Origin: an uncultured Bacteroidales bacterium
GTDB taxonomy: Bacteria; Bacteroidota; Bacteroidia; Bacteroidales; UBA932
Direction of reading: 5' to 3'
Length of the DNA stretch: 64,000 bases
Assembly: GCA_944322815.1 (NCBI GenBank)
Contig: CALUQB010000005.1
Coordinates: 1 to 64,000, forward strand
The stretch's first letter is position 1; each line of letters opens with the position of its first letter. Shown one piece after another: positions 29,597 to 38,324 of the stretch. The notes beneath the pieces were generated by a model, which made no database searches, was not told the origin of the DNA, and worked only from the letters and a program-made list of their open reading frames with translations. Made by a program: the position numbers and the translations under genes.

Positions 29597-30166
29597 ATGA
29601 CCTGTATTAAAATATCCGGATGGCTGCCTGCCATGGTTGCATCGTTTGCGTTTCTTTCCGCCTGCAAGGATCCTGGTCCTTCGGACCTTATGACACTTCC
29701 TGCACCGATGGATCTGGTCCTGGTTTATCAGGAGGATGAGACTGCCGGCGCCTGTCTGCTTTTTTCGTGGAGTCCCGTAGACGGGGCATCGCATTACTAT
29801 GTGTCTCTCGACAATGCCGAAAGCGGATCCCGGGTGGCCGAGGTGGAGTCGGTCACGGAGACAGGGGTGTTGTTTCAAGGAGTTGAGGGTGGAGTGACGT
29901 ACCTTTGCAGGGTGCGTGCCGTGAACGGTTATGAATATTCCGGTTTCGCGGTGTCGGACAATATTTTCGTGCCGGCTCCGCCAGAACCGGAAGAGCCGGA
30001 AGAGCCGGAGAATCCTGGTACGGACCCGGATAATCCGGAACCAGACACGGATCCGGACGATACGGAAACTCCTGAGACTCCGGAACCTGAACCGGGAGAA
30101 CCCGGACAGGAAGAGCCTGAAATCCCTGAAACCTCAGAAAATCAGAAAAATGCCAGTCTCATATAA
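29597..30166 (+). CDS. Fibronectin-III-like lipoprotein with Pro/Glu-rich tail
   Basis: This 189-residue protein begins with a lipoprotein signal (lipobox FLSAC). Residues ~35-115 look like one fibronectin-III domain (WSPVDGASHYYVSL, YLCRVRAVNGYEYSG). The last ~70 residues are a disordered tail rich in Pro, Glu and Asp (PEEPEEPENPGTDPDNP and similar). Its final 17 bases overlap the start of the radical SAM gene, so translation is probably coupled. I do not recognise a specific family. It could be a surface adhesin-like or spacer protein. A link to the maturase is inferred only from overlap. Confidence 0.7.
   Translation: MTCIKISGWLPAMVASFAFLSACKDPGPSDLMTLPAPMDLVLVYQEDETAGACLLFSWSPVDGASHYYVSLDNAESGSRVAEVESVTETGVLFQGVEGGVTYLCRVRAVNGYEYSGFAVSDNIFVPAPPEPEEPEEPENPGTDPDNPEPDTDPDDTETPETPEPEPGEPGQEEPEIPETSENQKNASLI
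29970..30133 (+). repeat. Low-complexity coding repeat (Pro/Glu/Asp codons)
   Basis: Irregular repeats of CCGGAA, GAGCCG and CCGGAC-type units encode the acidic proline-rich tail of the lipoprotein. The register is not constant. This is a coding low-complexity tract, not a CRISPR or mobile repeat. Confidence 0.7.
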
Positions 30167-31433
30167 GGATACCCTCACTCTTGATGATGCGATCAGGCTC
30201 TCAGGCCCGATGCAGTTCAACATCATGCTCAAACCGGCAGGCTCGCTCTGTAATCTGGACTGTCATTACTGCTATTATCTCGACAAGGCCGATATCTACG
30301 GAGGCCGGGAGCCGAGAATGTCCTATGAGATGCTTGAGAAATGCATCAGGGAGTATATTGCGGCCAACGATGTTCAGGAAATCACTTTCAACTGGCACGG
30401 CGGCGAACCTCTGGTATTGGGGCCGGACTTCTACCGCAAAGCTGTGGAACTGGAACAGAAATATTGCGGGGACAAGCTTGTCCGCAATACCATACAGACC
30501 AACGGCACCCTCATTACCCCGGAATTCGCTTCCTTTTTCAAGGAAAACGATTTTCTTGTAGGCATTTCGATAGACGGTCCGCGTGACATTCATGACAAAT
30601 ACCGCAAGGACAAAGGCGGGGCGCCTACTTTCGACAAGGTCATCCGTGGCATAAATCTTCTGTATCAGTACGGAGTACAGTATAATACCATGTCTACGGT
30701 GAACAAGGCAGGCGAGGGCAGGGGACTGGAAGTTTATCAGTTCCTGAAACAGCTTGGAACACGTTTCATGCAGTTCATGCCTGTCGTGGAACATATCAGG
30801 TATCCTTTGTCGAAATCAGGAAAACCAGACAGGGGAGCACGCCCGTACATCGTGGACCCATTGGCCGAAGGCGCACAGATAGCGCCATGGTCGGTCAGTT
30901 CCAGGGGGTTCGGAAAGTTCATGTGCGATATCTTCGATTATTGGGTGAGGAACGATGTGGGACAGTATTTCGTGAATCTTTTTGACTGCACCCTGGCGAA
31001 TTGGTGCGGCGCCCAGCCGGGAACGTGTGCTTATGCCGAAACTTGCGGGGGAAATTCAGTGATAGAGCACAACGGGGATCTGTATTCATGCGATCATTTC
31101 GTCTATCCCCAGTACCGTGTCGGCAATATCATGGAGACATCGTTGCGCGAGATGATGGGTTCCGATGTACAGTCCAGATTCGGAATAGACAAGCGTAACG
31201 GTCTTCCTTACAAATGCATCAGATGCAAATATTTTTTCGCTTGTCACGGAGAATGTCCGAAACACAGGTTCAACAGGACGGAATCAGGGGAGACCGGTCT
31301 CAGTGCTCTTTGTGAGGGTTACTACATGTTTTATTCTCATGTCGCCCCGTATATGGACATGATGAAAGAGTTGCTTCTGCAGAAAAAGGCTCCTGCAGGT
31401 GTCATTCCGTGGGCGCGGATGAGGAAAGTGTGA
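30150..31433 (+). CDS. Anaerobic sulfatase-maturating enzyme-like radical SAM protein
   Basis: The ATG at 30150 gives a 427-residue protein of normal size; the open frame continues upstream only as a shadow of the Pro/Glu tail. The radical SAM motif is C34-x3-C38-x2-C41 (CNLDCHYC). A C-terminal SPASM region has further cysteines (CTLANWC, CAYAETC, YSCDHF, CIRCKYFFACHGECPK) for two auxiliary [4Fe-4S] clusters. The similarity pattern is that of Bacteroides anSME, which turns an active-site Ser or Cys of sulfatases into formylglycine under anoxia. No sulfatase gene is in the window, so its substrate must be encoded elsewhere or be different. It overlaps the preceding lipoprotein gene by 17 bases. 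Confidence 0.88.
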   Translation: MPVSYKDTLTLDDAIRLSGPMQFNIMLKPAGSLCNLDCHYCYYLDKADIYGGREPRMSYEMLEKCIREYIAANDVQEITFNWHGGEPLVLGPDFYRKAVELEQKYCGDKLVRNTIQTNGTLITPEFASFFKENDFLVGISIDGPRDIHDKYRKDKGGAPTFDKVIRGINLLYQYGVQYNTMSTVNKAGEGRGLEVYQFLKQLGTRFMQFMPVVEHIRYPLSKSGKPDRGARPYIVDPLAEGAQIAPWSVSSRGFGKFMCDIFDYWVRNDVGQYFVNLFDCTLANWCGAQPGTCAYAETCGGNSVIEHNGDLYSCDHFVYPQYRVGNIMETSLREMMGSDVQSRFGIDKRNGLPYKCIRCKYFFACHGECPKHRFNRTESGETGLSALCEGYYMFYSHVAPYMDMMKELLLQKKAPAGVIPWARMRKV

Positions 31434-31447
31434 AAGTCGGGCGGAAG

Positions 31448-33295
31448 TCAGCCCTCTGTCTTCATCGACAGTTCAAGCCAGCGCATTTCCTTTTCATCAT
31501 TCAGGGATATGATCTCTCCGATACGTTCAGATGCTTTCTGCAACTGGTCGTATGCCAGGTCTCCGCTGCTTATCCGCTTTTCGAGTCCGGCTTTTTCATC
31601 GGCCAGTTCGGCCATATCCTTTTCCAGCTGTTCGAGTTCCTTCTGCTCCTTGTACGTCAGTTTCGCTTTTTTTGCAGGCCGGTCGGAAGCCATTTCATTG
31701 CCCCGGCTCCGGCCGGAGGAGGCAGGTTTGGCCGCGGCTTTCCGTGAAGCCTCGTAGTCTTTTATGAATGAGCGGTACTCGCTGTAGCTCCCGATGAAAT
31801 CCTTTATGACTCCGTCGCCGCAGAATACGAACAGGTGATCCACCAGCCTGTCCAGGAAATGCCTGTCATGTGAGACGATGATGAGGGTTCCTGAAAACTC
31901 CTTGAGATATTCTTCCAGAATATTCAGGGTCACGATGTCCAGATCGTTCGTCGGCTCGTCCATGATGAGCAGGTTCGGCTTCTCTTTCAGTATGGTAAGC
32001 AGGTACAGCCTGCGTTTTTCTCCTCCGCTGAGTCTTTCCACCTTGTTGTTCAGCATGTCGTGGGGGAACAGGAACCTTCCGAGCAGGTATGTGTCGTTCA
32101 CGATGTCGAGGACGGTGTCTTCCGGATTGAATTCCATACCGGTCTGTCTGTAGTATCCGATTTTCAGGGATTCGCCGCGCTCGATCACGCCAGTAAGCAG
32201 ACCACGGGTATCTCCGGGTGCCCTGAGCTGGTATTCCGCTTCGTCGGTACACACCATGTCCGGTGTATAATTCCCTGTCAGGAGGTTTATGAATGTGCTT
32301 TTCCCCGCTCCGTTGCGGCCCACTATCCCGACTTTCTCGTATCTCTGGAAATTGTAGGTGAAATGGCTGAGATAATATCGGTCTCCGTATCTGAACGACA
32401 CGTCTTTGCAGTTGATGATTTTCGTGCCAAGCCTTGTACCCCCTTTCATGTCATCGAGTGTCAGGGATTTCTCTCTGTAGACCTGCTCCGCCCTGTCTTT
32501 CAGTTCGTGGAATGCGTCGATGCGGTATTTGGCCTTCCCTGTCCGGGCCTGCGGCGTACTGCGTATCCATTCCAGTTCTCTGCGCAGAATGTTCCTCACC
32601 TTGTCGGTTTCGGCGTTGTAGTTGGCTATCCTTTCCTCTCTTTTTTCGAGATAGTTCTGATAATCGCCGCGGTAGGTGTATATGGCTCCGTGATCCATTT
32701 CCATGACCGTGTTGCACACATGGTCCAGAAAATACCTGTCATGAGTCACCATCAGCAGCGTGCACTTGGCTCTTGACAGCCAGCCTTCCAGAAATTCGAT
32801 GGCGTCTATGTCCAGATGATTGGTCGGCTCGTCCATGATGAAGAAATCGGCTTCGGAGGCCAGCATTTCACTGATGGCCACACGCTTGACTTCCCCTCCG
32901 GAAAGTTCCTTCATTTTTTTCGAAAAATCCGGCAGTTTGAAGCTGGTGAGGAATTGCTTGACTCTCAGTTCGTAAGCCCACAGGCTTTCCTGGTCCATGC
33001 TCTCGGTGAGCGCGGAACTGCTGCTCATGATCTGGTCAAGTATTCCCTTTTCAGGGTCAAAGCCGTATTCCTGTTCGAGAAAGGCTATCCTGATATTCTT
33101 CAGGAAGGTGATCTTTCCTCCGGAATCGGATTTGTCCTTGCCTGCCAGTATTCTCAGCAGGGATGTCTTTCCCGTGCCGTTAGGTGCGATCAGGGCTATC
33201 TTGTCGCCTTCATTTATATTGAATCCTATGTTTTCGAACAGGATCTTGGGTCCGTAGGATTTTGAAATATTCTCTATCTGCAAGTAACTCGCCAT
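31448..33295 (-). CDS. ABC-F family ATPase
   Basis: This 615-residue soluble protein has two ABC ATPase domains: Walker A APNGTGKTS (~40) and GRNGAGKST (~330), with two ABC signatures LSGGE (~130, ~430) and DEPTNHLDI/DEPTNDLDI. A linker between them and a charged C-terminal coiled coil (~540-610) match the Uup/ABC-F group. ABC-F proteins bind the ribosome or act in translation and DNA-related processes, and have no membrane domain. It lies 14 bases downstream of trkA on the same strand. Which ABC-F subtype it is cannot be settled by eye. Uup is most similar in layout. Confidence 0.9.
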   Translation of the reverse strand: MASYLQIENISKSYGPKILFENIGFNINEGDKIALIAPNGTGKTSLLRILAGKDKSDSGGKITFLKNIRIAFLEQEYGFDPEKGILDQIMSSSSALTESMDQESLWAYELRVKQFLTSFKLPDFSKKMKELSGGEVKRVAISEMLASEADFFIMDEPTNHLDIDAIEFLEGWLSRAKCTLLMVTHDRYFLDHVCNTVMEMDHGAIYTYRGDYQNYLEKREERIANYNAETDKVRNILRRELEWIRSTPQARTGKAKYRIDAFHELKDRAEQVYREKSLTLDDMKGGTRLGTKIINCKDVSFRYGDRYYLSHFTYNFQRYEKVGIVGRNGAGKSTFINLLTGNYTPDMVCTDEAEYQLRAPGDTRGLLTGVIERGESLKIGYYRQTGMEFNPEDTVLDIVNDTYLLGRFLFPHDMLNNKVERLSGGEKRRLYLLTILKEKPNLLIMDEPTNDLDIVTLNILEEYLKEFSGTLIIVSHDRHFLDRLVDHLFVFCGDGVIKDFIGSYSEYRSFIKDYEASRKAAAKPASSGRSRGNEMASDRPAKKAKLTYKEQKELEQLEKDMAELADEKAGLEKRISSGDLAYDQLQKASERIGEIISLNDEKEMRWLELSMKTEG

Positions 33296-33309
33296 ATCCG
33301 GGTTTTTTC

Positions 33310-34668
33310 CTATCTGAAAAATTTGTCCACATCCTTGACCACTTCCGGCAATGCGAAGACAGCCACTCTGTCGTATGCCTCTATCACGGAATCACCGACA
33401 GCTATGAAAGATTCGTTTCCCCTGATGACTCCGCCGATGATGGCATTCTGCGGGAAGCTCAGGTCCTTGAGTTTGCCTTTGGTGATCCAGCTGTCAGGTG
33501 CGACCACGAATTCCAGTATTTCAGCGTTCGTCCCGCTCATGTATTTCACGAAGTGGACCTTGTCGCTCAGGGTGAACTTGAATATCCTGCCTGCCGTGAT
33601 GAGTTTTTTGTTGATCACCGCATCCACACCCATTCCTTCGGCCAGTTTTATGTATTCCAGGTTTTCCACTTCCGCGATGGTCCTGCCTACACCGAGTTTC
33701 TTGGCTGCGGCGCATGTCAGGATGTTCGTTTCGGTGCTGCTGGTTACAGCCACGAATGCATCATAATCCTTTACCGACTCTTCTGCCAGCGTATCGGAAT
33801 TCCTTCCGTCCCCATTGACCACTATCACGTTGTCCGGCAGAGTTTCCGACAGTTCTATGCACCTGTCTTTCTTCATCTCTATGATCTTGATGCTGTCTAT
33901 CTGCTTGCTCAGCTGCTTGGCCACCATCTCTCCTATCGGCCCGCCTCCCAGAATCATGAGCTTGTTCACCTCAATATTGCTTTTCCCTATGAATTTCAGC
34001 AATTCAGGCATTCCCTCGCGTTTCGCGATGATGAACACCAGATCGTGATACTTGAATTTCGTATCCACCTTAGGTATGATGGTCTCATTGTTTCTGGAAA
34101 TGGCCACTACCCTGAATGTCAGTGTTTCCGATGGAAACGCGGACGCGAACTCCGCTACCTTCATGTCTATCACCGGCGAATCTTCCTCCAGTTTGAACAC
34201 TGCCATCTGCAGCTTCCCCCTCGCAAAATCTATCGACTCCGATGATGCCGTCCTTTTCAGCAGTTCTATGATCTCATTCGCCGCTATCCTTTCCGGATAA
34301 AACATCAGGTCTATTCCCATCTGAGTGAACAACAGCTTGTTCTCATAAGACAAATACTCTTCATTATCCACCCTCGAAGTCACCTTTTTGGCTCCCATCT
34401 GTTTCGCCAATATCGCACTGACTATATTCACTTCCTGCGAATCATTCGGACTCACCGCAATAAACAGATCCGCATCTTCCACTCCGGCTTCTTTCAGCAC
34501 CCCTATCGAAGACGGATATCCCTCCACCGTGATGATATCAGTATACTCCGAAAGGCCCATCAGCCTCTCTTTCCTCTCATCTATCACCGTAATACTGTTC
34601 GAATTGTTGCTCAGCATTTTCGCCAGGTGGGTGCCGACGTCGCCGGCTCCTGCTATAATTATCTTCAT
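33310..34668 (-). CDS. trkA: Trk potassium transporter peripheral subunit TrkA
   Basis: The start at 34668 opens directly into the first Rossmann motif (IIIAGAGDVGTHLAKML); a 15-residue upstream extension is dispensable. The 452-residue protein has the usual two RCK units, each with an NAD-binding Rossmann domain (second: LMILGGGPIGEMVAKQL) and a TrkA-C domain. TrkA forms a cytoplasmic ring that gates the TrkH channel in response to nucleotides. trkH is about 2.2 kb away on the opposite strand, so the two are divergent units of one system. The gene sits between the glycosyltransferase and ABC-F genes on the minus strand. Confidence 0.94.
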   Translation of the reverse strand: MKIIIAGAGDVGTHLAKMLSNNSNSITVIDERKERLMGLSEYTDIITVEGYPSSIGVLKEAGVEDADLFIAVSPNDSQEVNIVSAILAKQMGAKKVTSRVDNEEYLSYENKLLFTQMGIDLMFYPERIAANEIIELLKRTASSESIDFARGKLQMAVFKLEEDSPVIDMKVAEFASAFPSETLTFRVVAISRNNETIIPKVDTKFKYHDLVFIIAKREGMPELLKFIGKSNIEVNKLMILGGGPIGEMVAKQLSKQIDSIKIIEMKKDRCIELSETLPDNVIVVNGDGRNSDTLAEESVKDYDAFVAVTSSTETNILTCAAAKKLGVGRTIAEVENLEYIKLAEGMGVDAVINKKLITAGRIFKFTLSDKVHFVKYMSGTNAEILEFVVAPDSWITKGKLKDLSFPQNAIIGGVIRGNESFIAVGDSVIEAYDRVAVFALPEVVKDVDKFFR

Positions 34669-34774
34669 CTCATTTTTTGTTTTCTTTTCTGCGATATCAT
34701 CGTCAGGCTTCACATCCTCGCATCCTCATTTACGGAAGTAAACTCCGGTGCTCGTCTCTTGTCTTCCCCACCCC

Positions 34775-35866
34775 TCATTGTCCGGAGGACAATTTCCGGA
34801 AAATATCTTTCCCGTATATAAGCGCCAGCGGAATGATCCACCGCTCCGACCATCCTGTCACATATCCTTTTTTACCGTATTGTTTCAGGTAAGACAACAC
34901 GTTGGTTTCCGACTCCCTTACCTTGAATTTCCTGAAATCACCGTGGGCCTTGATGACGGCCTGCACGTATTTCCACTTGAAAGCGAACATGTACACGAGA
35001 CAGGACATACCGTCCAGCACCATCCTGATGAAGACGGTCCGGTCAGCCTTTCTCAATCCTTTCGCCGCGCTTTCCTTTTTCCCCTTGCCGTTCCGGAATG
35101 CCTTCAAGGCCTCAGTCCGTGCCAGATTCTTCCTGAGCATCAGGAGGTTGTTCCTGTAGTTCAGGTACAGTTTCTTCGGGGAATCGTTCGGCAGGCTTCC
35201 ACCTCCTACATGATAGACAGTGGAGTACGGTACGACCGTGACCTTGTATCCTGCCAGCTGTGCTCTCCAGCACAGGTCGATCTCTTCCATGTGCGCGAAG
35301 AACCTTTCGTCCAGTCCGCCGAGCTTCCTGTACAGATCGGCCCTGATCATCAGGCACGCTCCGCTGACCCAGAATACGTCTTCCGGAGTATCATACTGTC
35401 CATGGTCCGTTTCCACACGTTTCAAGACCCTTCCCCTGCAGTAAGGATATCCGAATCTGTCGATGTATCCTCCTGCCGCTCCTGCATATTCGAATGTTTC
35501 CCTCTCCATGAAGGAATGTAGCTTCGGAGAGCAGATGCCGCAGTCCGGATGAGTGTCCATCCATTCTTCAAGCGGTTCGAGCCAGTGCTCCGGCACATCG
35601 ATGTCTGAATTCAGCAGGACAAAATATTCCGCATCCAGTTCCATCAGGGCCCTGTTATATCCGCCGGTGAAACCTCTGTTCCTGCTGAAAAGCATAGTGG
35701 GGACATCCGGGAATTTTTCCCTGAGAAGCTCCACGGATCCGTCCGTAGAGGCGTTGTCGGCTACGATGAGCTGTGCCTCAGGCCCCAGTGACCTGAGAAC
35801 TCCGGGGATAAATTCTTCCAGGAATTTTCTCCCGTTCCAGTTCAGTATGACTACTGCTGTTTTCAT
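34775..35866 (-). CDS. Family 2 glycosyltransferase
   Basis: This 363-residue protein starts with the GT-A nucleotide-sugar fold (VVILNWNGRKFLEEF, then VADNASTDGS) and has the metal-binding motif NSDID (~97). WVSGACLMIRADLYRKLGG and FAHMEEIDLCWR are the usual rhamnosyl/GT2-family signatures. A weak hydrophobic segment lies near residue 300. Such enzymes add sugars to lipid-linked glycans, capsule or O-antigen. No other glycan-assembly genes are near, so the acceptor is unknown. It is first in a likely minus-strand unit with trkA and the ABC-F gene. Confidence 0.88.
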   Translation of the reverse strand: MKTAVVILNWNGRKFLEEFIPGVLRSLGPEAQLIVADNASTDGSVELLREKFPDVPTMLFSRNRGFTGGYNRALMELDAEYFVLLNSDIDVPEHWLEPLEEWMDTHPDCGICSPKLHSFMERETFEYAGAAGGYIDRFGYPYCRGRVLKRVETDHGQYDTPEDVFWVSGACLMIRADLYRKLGGLDERFFAHMEEIDLCWRAQLAGYKVTVVPYSTVYHVGGGSLPNDSPKKLYLNYRNNLLMLRKNLARTEALKAFRNGKGKKESAAKGLRKADRTVFIRMVLDGMSCLVYMFAFKWKYVQAVIKAHGDFRKFKVRESETNVLSYLKQYGKKGYVTGWSERWIIPLALIYGKDIFRKLSSGQ

Positions 35867-35889
35867 CCGGATATATGACGTTCAATCTG

Positions 35890-35919
35890 CAAATTTAAAG
35901 AAAATTTTCATTTTTGAAA
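35890..35919 (-). promoter_or_regulatory. Candidate promoter for the glycosyltransferase gene
   Basis: On the minus strand TAAATTTG (35897-35890) matches the -7 motif, 24 bases before the start. TTTC (35919-35916), 18 bases further upstream, is a weak -33 element. Confidence 0.45.
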
Positions 35920-35942
35920 TCCGGCATAAAATCATAAATTTG
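35913..35942 (+). promoter_or_regulatory. Candidate promoter for the HAMP-like/trkH operon
   Basis: TTTG at 35913-35916 and TAAATTTG at 35935-35942 lie 18 bases apart, 55 bases before the ATG at 35997. It overlaps the opposite-strand promoter region of the glycosyltransferase gene. Confidence 0.6.
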
Positions 35943-35996
35943 CAGTTTATTCAGTTATCCGGCGTGGTGAAAGCCTGCGCGTTAAAGAACTGTATC

Positions 35997-36860
35997 ATGC
36001 AAAAGAATTTTTTCAAGAGAATCTTCCCGATCCGGATGTCCATGAGCATCAAGCTGACATTCGCCCTCGGAGCCATAGCCGTGATACTCCTTCTGTCCAG
36101 CATCATATCCATCATGGAGTACAGGAGGATGAGCGATTATGTGTCGAATCTCATAGCTTCCAACATAAACTGCATCAACATCGCCCAGAAACTTTCGAAC
36201 GAGTGTGACAGCTATAATCTCCGGCTTCTGGCCATCGTGGGGGAGCATGACCCTGCAATGATTCCGAAAATCGACTGCAATGCCTTTCTGAAAGAATATG
36301 ACGAGCTGAGAAACACTCTGAACAGCAGCGAGGCCGTCTCCAGGGCTGATTCGGTCATCTATGCCTATTCGGCCTACATGCTCACGTCGCTGGAATTCGA
36401 AAAGGTGATAGTGAATGACTTCATAGACAACAGGGACTGGTATTTCAAGAGACTGCAGCCTAAGTACCAGAGGCTTAAAACCGATATAGAGAAGCTGAAC
36501 GATGTGATCTATCTGCAGCTGAAAGAGAATTCGCAGACATTCCAGGACGGATTCTACAGGAGTATCATTCCGGGGGTAGTGTCCGTGGGGGCCGGGCTGC
36601 TGCTTGTGCTTCTGCTGCTCATGTTCATACTCATATATTATATAAGACCGCTGAAAAAGATGCTTTCAGGAATAGACGAGTATCAGACGAGCGGCAGACG
36701 CTACGGGTACGAGTTCGAGGGAGATGACGAACTGGTGCACCTGAATTCCGACCTTACGGATCTGATAGAGGAGAATGTGGAGCTGAAAAAGAGGGTAGGC
36801 AAGCTCAGGGAAGAAAGGGAGAAGCTGATCGAGACCTCATCGGCGGCCCAGGAACTTTAG
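35997..36860 (+). CDS. Two-TM signalling-type membrane protein with HAMP-like region
   Basis: From the ATG at 35997 the protein is 287 residues; a longer frame upstream is antisense to the glycosyltransferase gene. A transmembrane segment (~20-40) is followed by a ~150-residue helical extracytoplasmic part resembling a four-helix sensor bundle, then a second transmembrane segment (~195-215, rich in Leu). A HAMP-like stretch (IRPLKKMLSGIDEYQTSGRRYGY) and a charged coiled coil close it. No kinase, methyl-accepting or cyclase domain follows. The next gene is trkH, 12 bases downstream. I infer a sensory or regulatory partner whose output domain is missing or supplied by another protein. Confidence 0.75.
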   Translation: MQKNFFKRIFPIRMSMSIKLTFALGAIAVILLLSSIISIMEYRRMSDYVSNLIASNINCINIAQKLSNECDSYNLRLLAIVGEHDPAMIPKIDCNAFLKEYDELRNTLNSSEAVSRADSVIYAYSAYMLTSLEFEKVIVNDFIDNRDWYFKRLQPKYQRLKTDIEKLNDVIYLQLKENSQTFQDGFYRSIIPGVVSVGAGLLLVLLLLMFILIYYIRPLKKMLSGIDEYQTSGRRYGYEFEGDDELVHLNSDLTDLIEENVELKKRVGKLREEREKLIETSSAAQEL

Positions 36861-36872
36861 ACGTTTTTCGGT

Positions 36873-38324
36873 ATGGATATCAAGGTCATTTCCAGGAATG
36901 TCGGGCAGGCGCTGCTGATCAGTGCGCTGTTCATGTTCTTTTCCCTGATAGTTTCGGTAGTGAACGGGAAGGATTCGGCATTGGGGCCTCTGGCCATCAG
37001 CTTCATCATCACGTTCATAGTAGGTATCTTCCCTTTCATTTTCGTCAGGAAAGCTTCTGCCATCTCGCTTCAGGACGGTTTCATGATCATCGTCCTGTCC
37101 TGGCTTCTGTCTTTCATATTCGGAATGCTGCCTTACGTCCTGTGGGGAGGGGAGTACACTCTGATCAATGCATGGTTCGAGAGCGTGTCGGGATATACGA
37201 CTACAGGTTCCACCATACTGACAGATGTGGAGGCGCTGCCGAAAAGCCTGCAGTTCTGGAGGTCTTCCACTCACTTTATCGGAGGTCTGGGAGTAGTGGT
37301 TTTCCTGCTTCTTATCATTCCTGACGCCAGCCCTTTCCGCATGAGGCTGACGAATATCGAACTGTCTTCCCTTTCCAGGGAAGGCTATCGTTTCCGTTCC
37401 ATCAAGACTGTCCATGTCATAGCTTTCGTGTACGTAGCCCTGGCCGTGACCGAGACGCTGCTCCTGATGCTGGCCGGAATGTCTTTCTTCGATGCCCTGA
37501 ACCATTCGTTCAGTACAGTGGCAACAGGCGGTTTCAGTACGAAGAATTCTTCCATAGCATATTTCGATTCTGCAGCGATAGACATCATCATCATAGTCTT
37601 CATGACGCTGTCATCCATCCATTTCGGTCTGCTTTTCGCGATTTTCGCCACGCGTTCGCTGAAGACATTCAGACATCCTGTAGTCAAGTTTTTCCTCGGT
37701 ACCCTGGCTCTCCTTTCGGTACTTGTAACCCTGTCTCTGAGGATTTCAGGTACTTATGACAGCTGGGGAGAGGCTGCACTGGATGCCACATTCCAGGTGG
37801 CGAGTTTTCTTTCCACTTCCGGATTTGCCACGGCAGACAATGCCGGGTGGCCCGTTTTCGCCAACATTCTGCTCATGTATGCCGTGTTCCAGTGCGGGTG
37901 CTCCGGTTCTACTACCGGAGGTGTCAAGTCAGACAGGATGCTCATAGCCTTCAAGGCCATAGGCAGGCAGGTAAAGCAGAATCTGCACCCGTCTTCCATC
38001 ATGCAGCTCAGGGTGGGGAATCATTTCCTGAAAGATGATGCGGCATTTGCTGCCATATTGTATATTGTATTCTATGTAGTCGTGCTGCTTATTTCATTCC
38101 TGCTTCTGATACTCTTCGGCGTGGATACGGCCGAAGCTGTTTCAGGCGCCCTTTCATCCCTGGGCAATGCCGGGCCTGCTCTGGATTCGATAAGCTCCAT
38201 GGGCAATTATTCGTCGCAGCTGGGAATAGCCAAGTTCATATATACTGTGGATATGATTCTCGGCCGTCTCGAGATTTATCCTGTCTTCATATTCTTTTCT
38301 CTGATTTTCGGGAGACGCAAGTGA
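36873..38324 (+). CDS. trkH: Trk potassium uptake channel subunit TrkH
   Basis: This 483-residue membrane protein shows four pore-loop repeats of the TrkH/KtrB superfamily: SVSGYTTTGSTIL, STVATGGFSTKN, STSGFATADN and SLGNAGPALDS. Each supplies the central glycine of the K+ selectivity filter. Length matches TrkH (~483). It forms a homodimeric potassium channel gated by TrkA, whose gene lies on the opposite strand nearby. It follows the HAMP-like gene by 12 bases, and its stop shares a base with the next start (TGATG), suggesting one operon. Confidence 0.95.
   Translation: MDIKVISRNVGQALLISALFMFFSLIVSVVNGKDSALGPLAISFIITFIVGIFPFIFVRKASAISLQDGFMIIVLSWLLSFIFGMLPYVLWGGEYTLINAWFESVSGYTTTGSTILTDVEALPKSLQFWRSSTHFIGGLGVVVFLLLIIPDASPFRMRLTNIELSSLSREGYRFRSIKTVHVIAFVYVALAVTETLLLMLAGMSFFDALNHSFSTVATGGFSTKNSSIAYFDSAAIDIIIIVFMTLSSIHFGLLFAIFATRSLKTFRHPVVKFFLGTLALLSVLVTLSLRISGTYDSWGEAALDATFQVASFLSTSGFATADNAGWPVFANILLMYAVFQCGCSGSTTGGVKSDRMLIAFKAIGRQVKQNLHPSSIMQLRVGNHFLKDDAAFAAILYIVFYVVVLLISFLLLILFGVDTAEAVSGALSSLGNAGPALDSISSMGNYSSQLGIAKFIYTVDMILGRLEIYPVFIFFSLIFGRRK

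Noticed and set aside
29970..30133. Short repeats considered as a CRISPR array
   Set aside because: Units are irregular, only 6-12 bases, lack spacers and are in frame inside a coding tail.
29931..30149. Upstream in-frame extension of the radical SAM gene
   Set aside because: It is an arginine-rich shadow of the Pro/Glu tail frame, with no homology-like pattern, and the ATG at 30150 gives the normal size for the family.
29597..31433. Possible peptide-natural-product (RiPP) maturation pair
   Set aside because: The radical SAM protein follows the anSME pattern through its SPASM part, and the lipoprotein has a signal peptide and fibronectin domain, unlike a precursor peptide. The idea is kept only as a low-level question in the findings.
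33262..34245. 327-codon open frame on the plus strand
   Set aside because: It is antisense to trkA and has no family-like motifs; trkA shows clear RCK signatures.
35553..35996. Upstream extension of the two-TM protein
   Set aside because: It runs antisense through the glycosyltransferase gene, and the promoter at 35913-35942 lies inside it.
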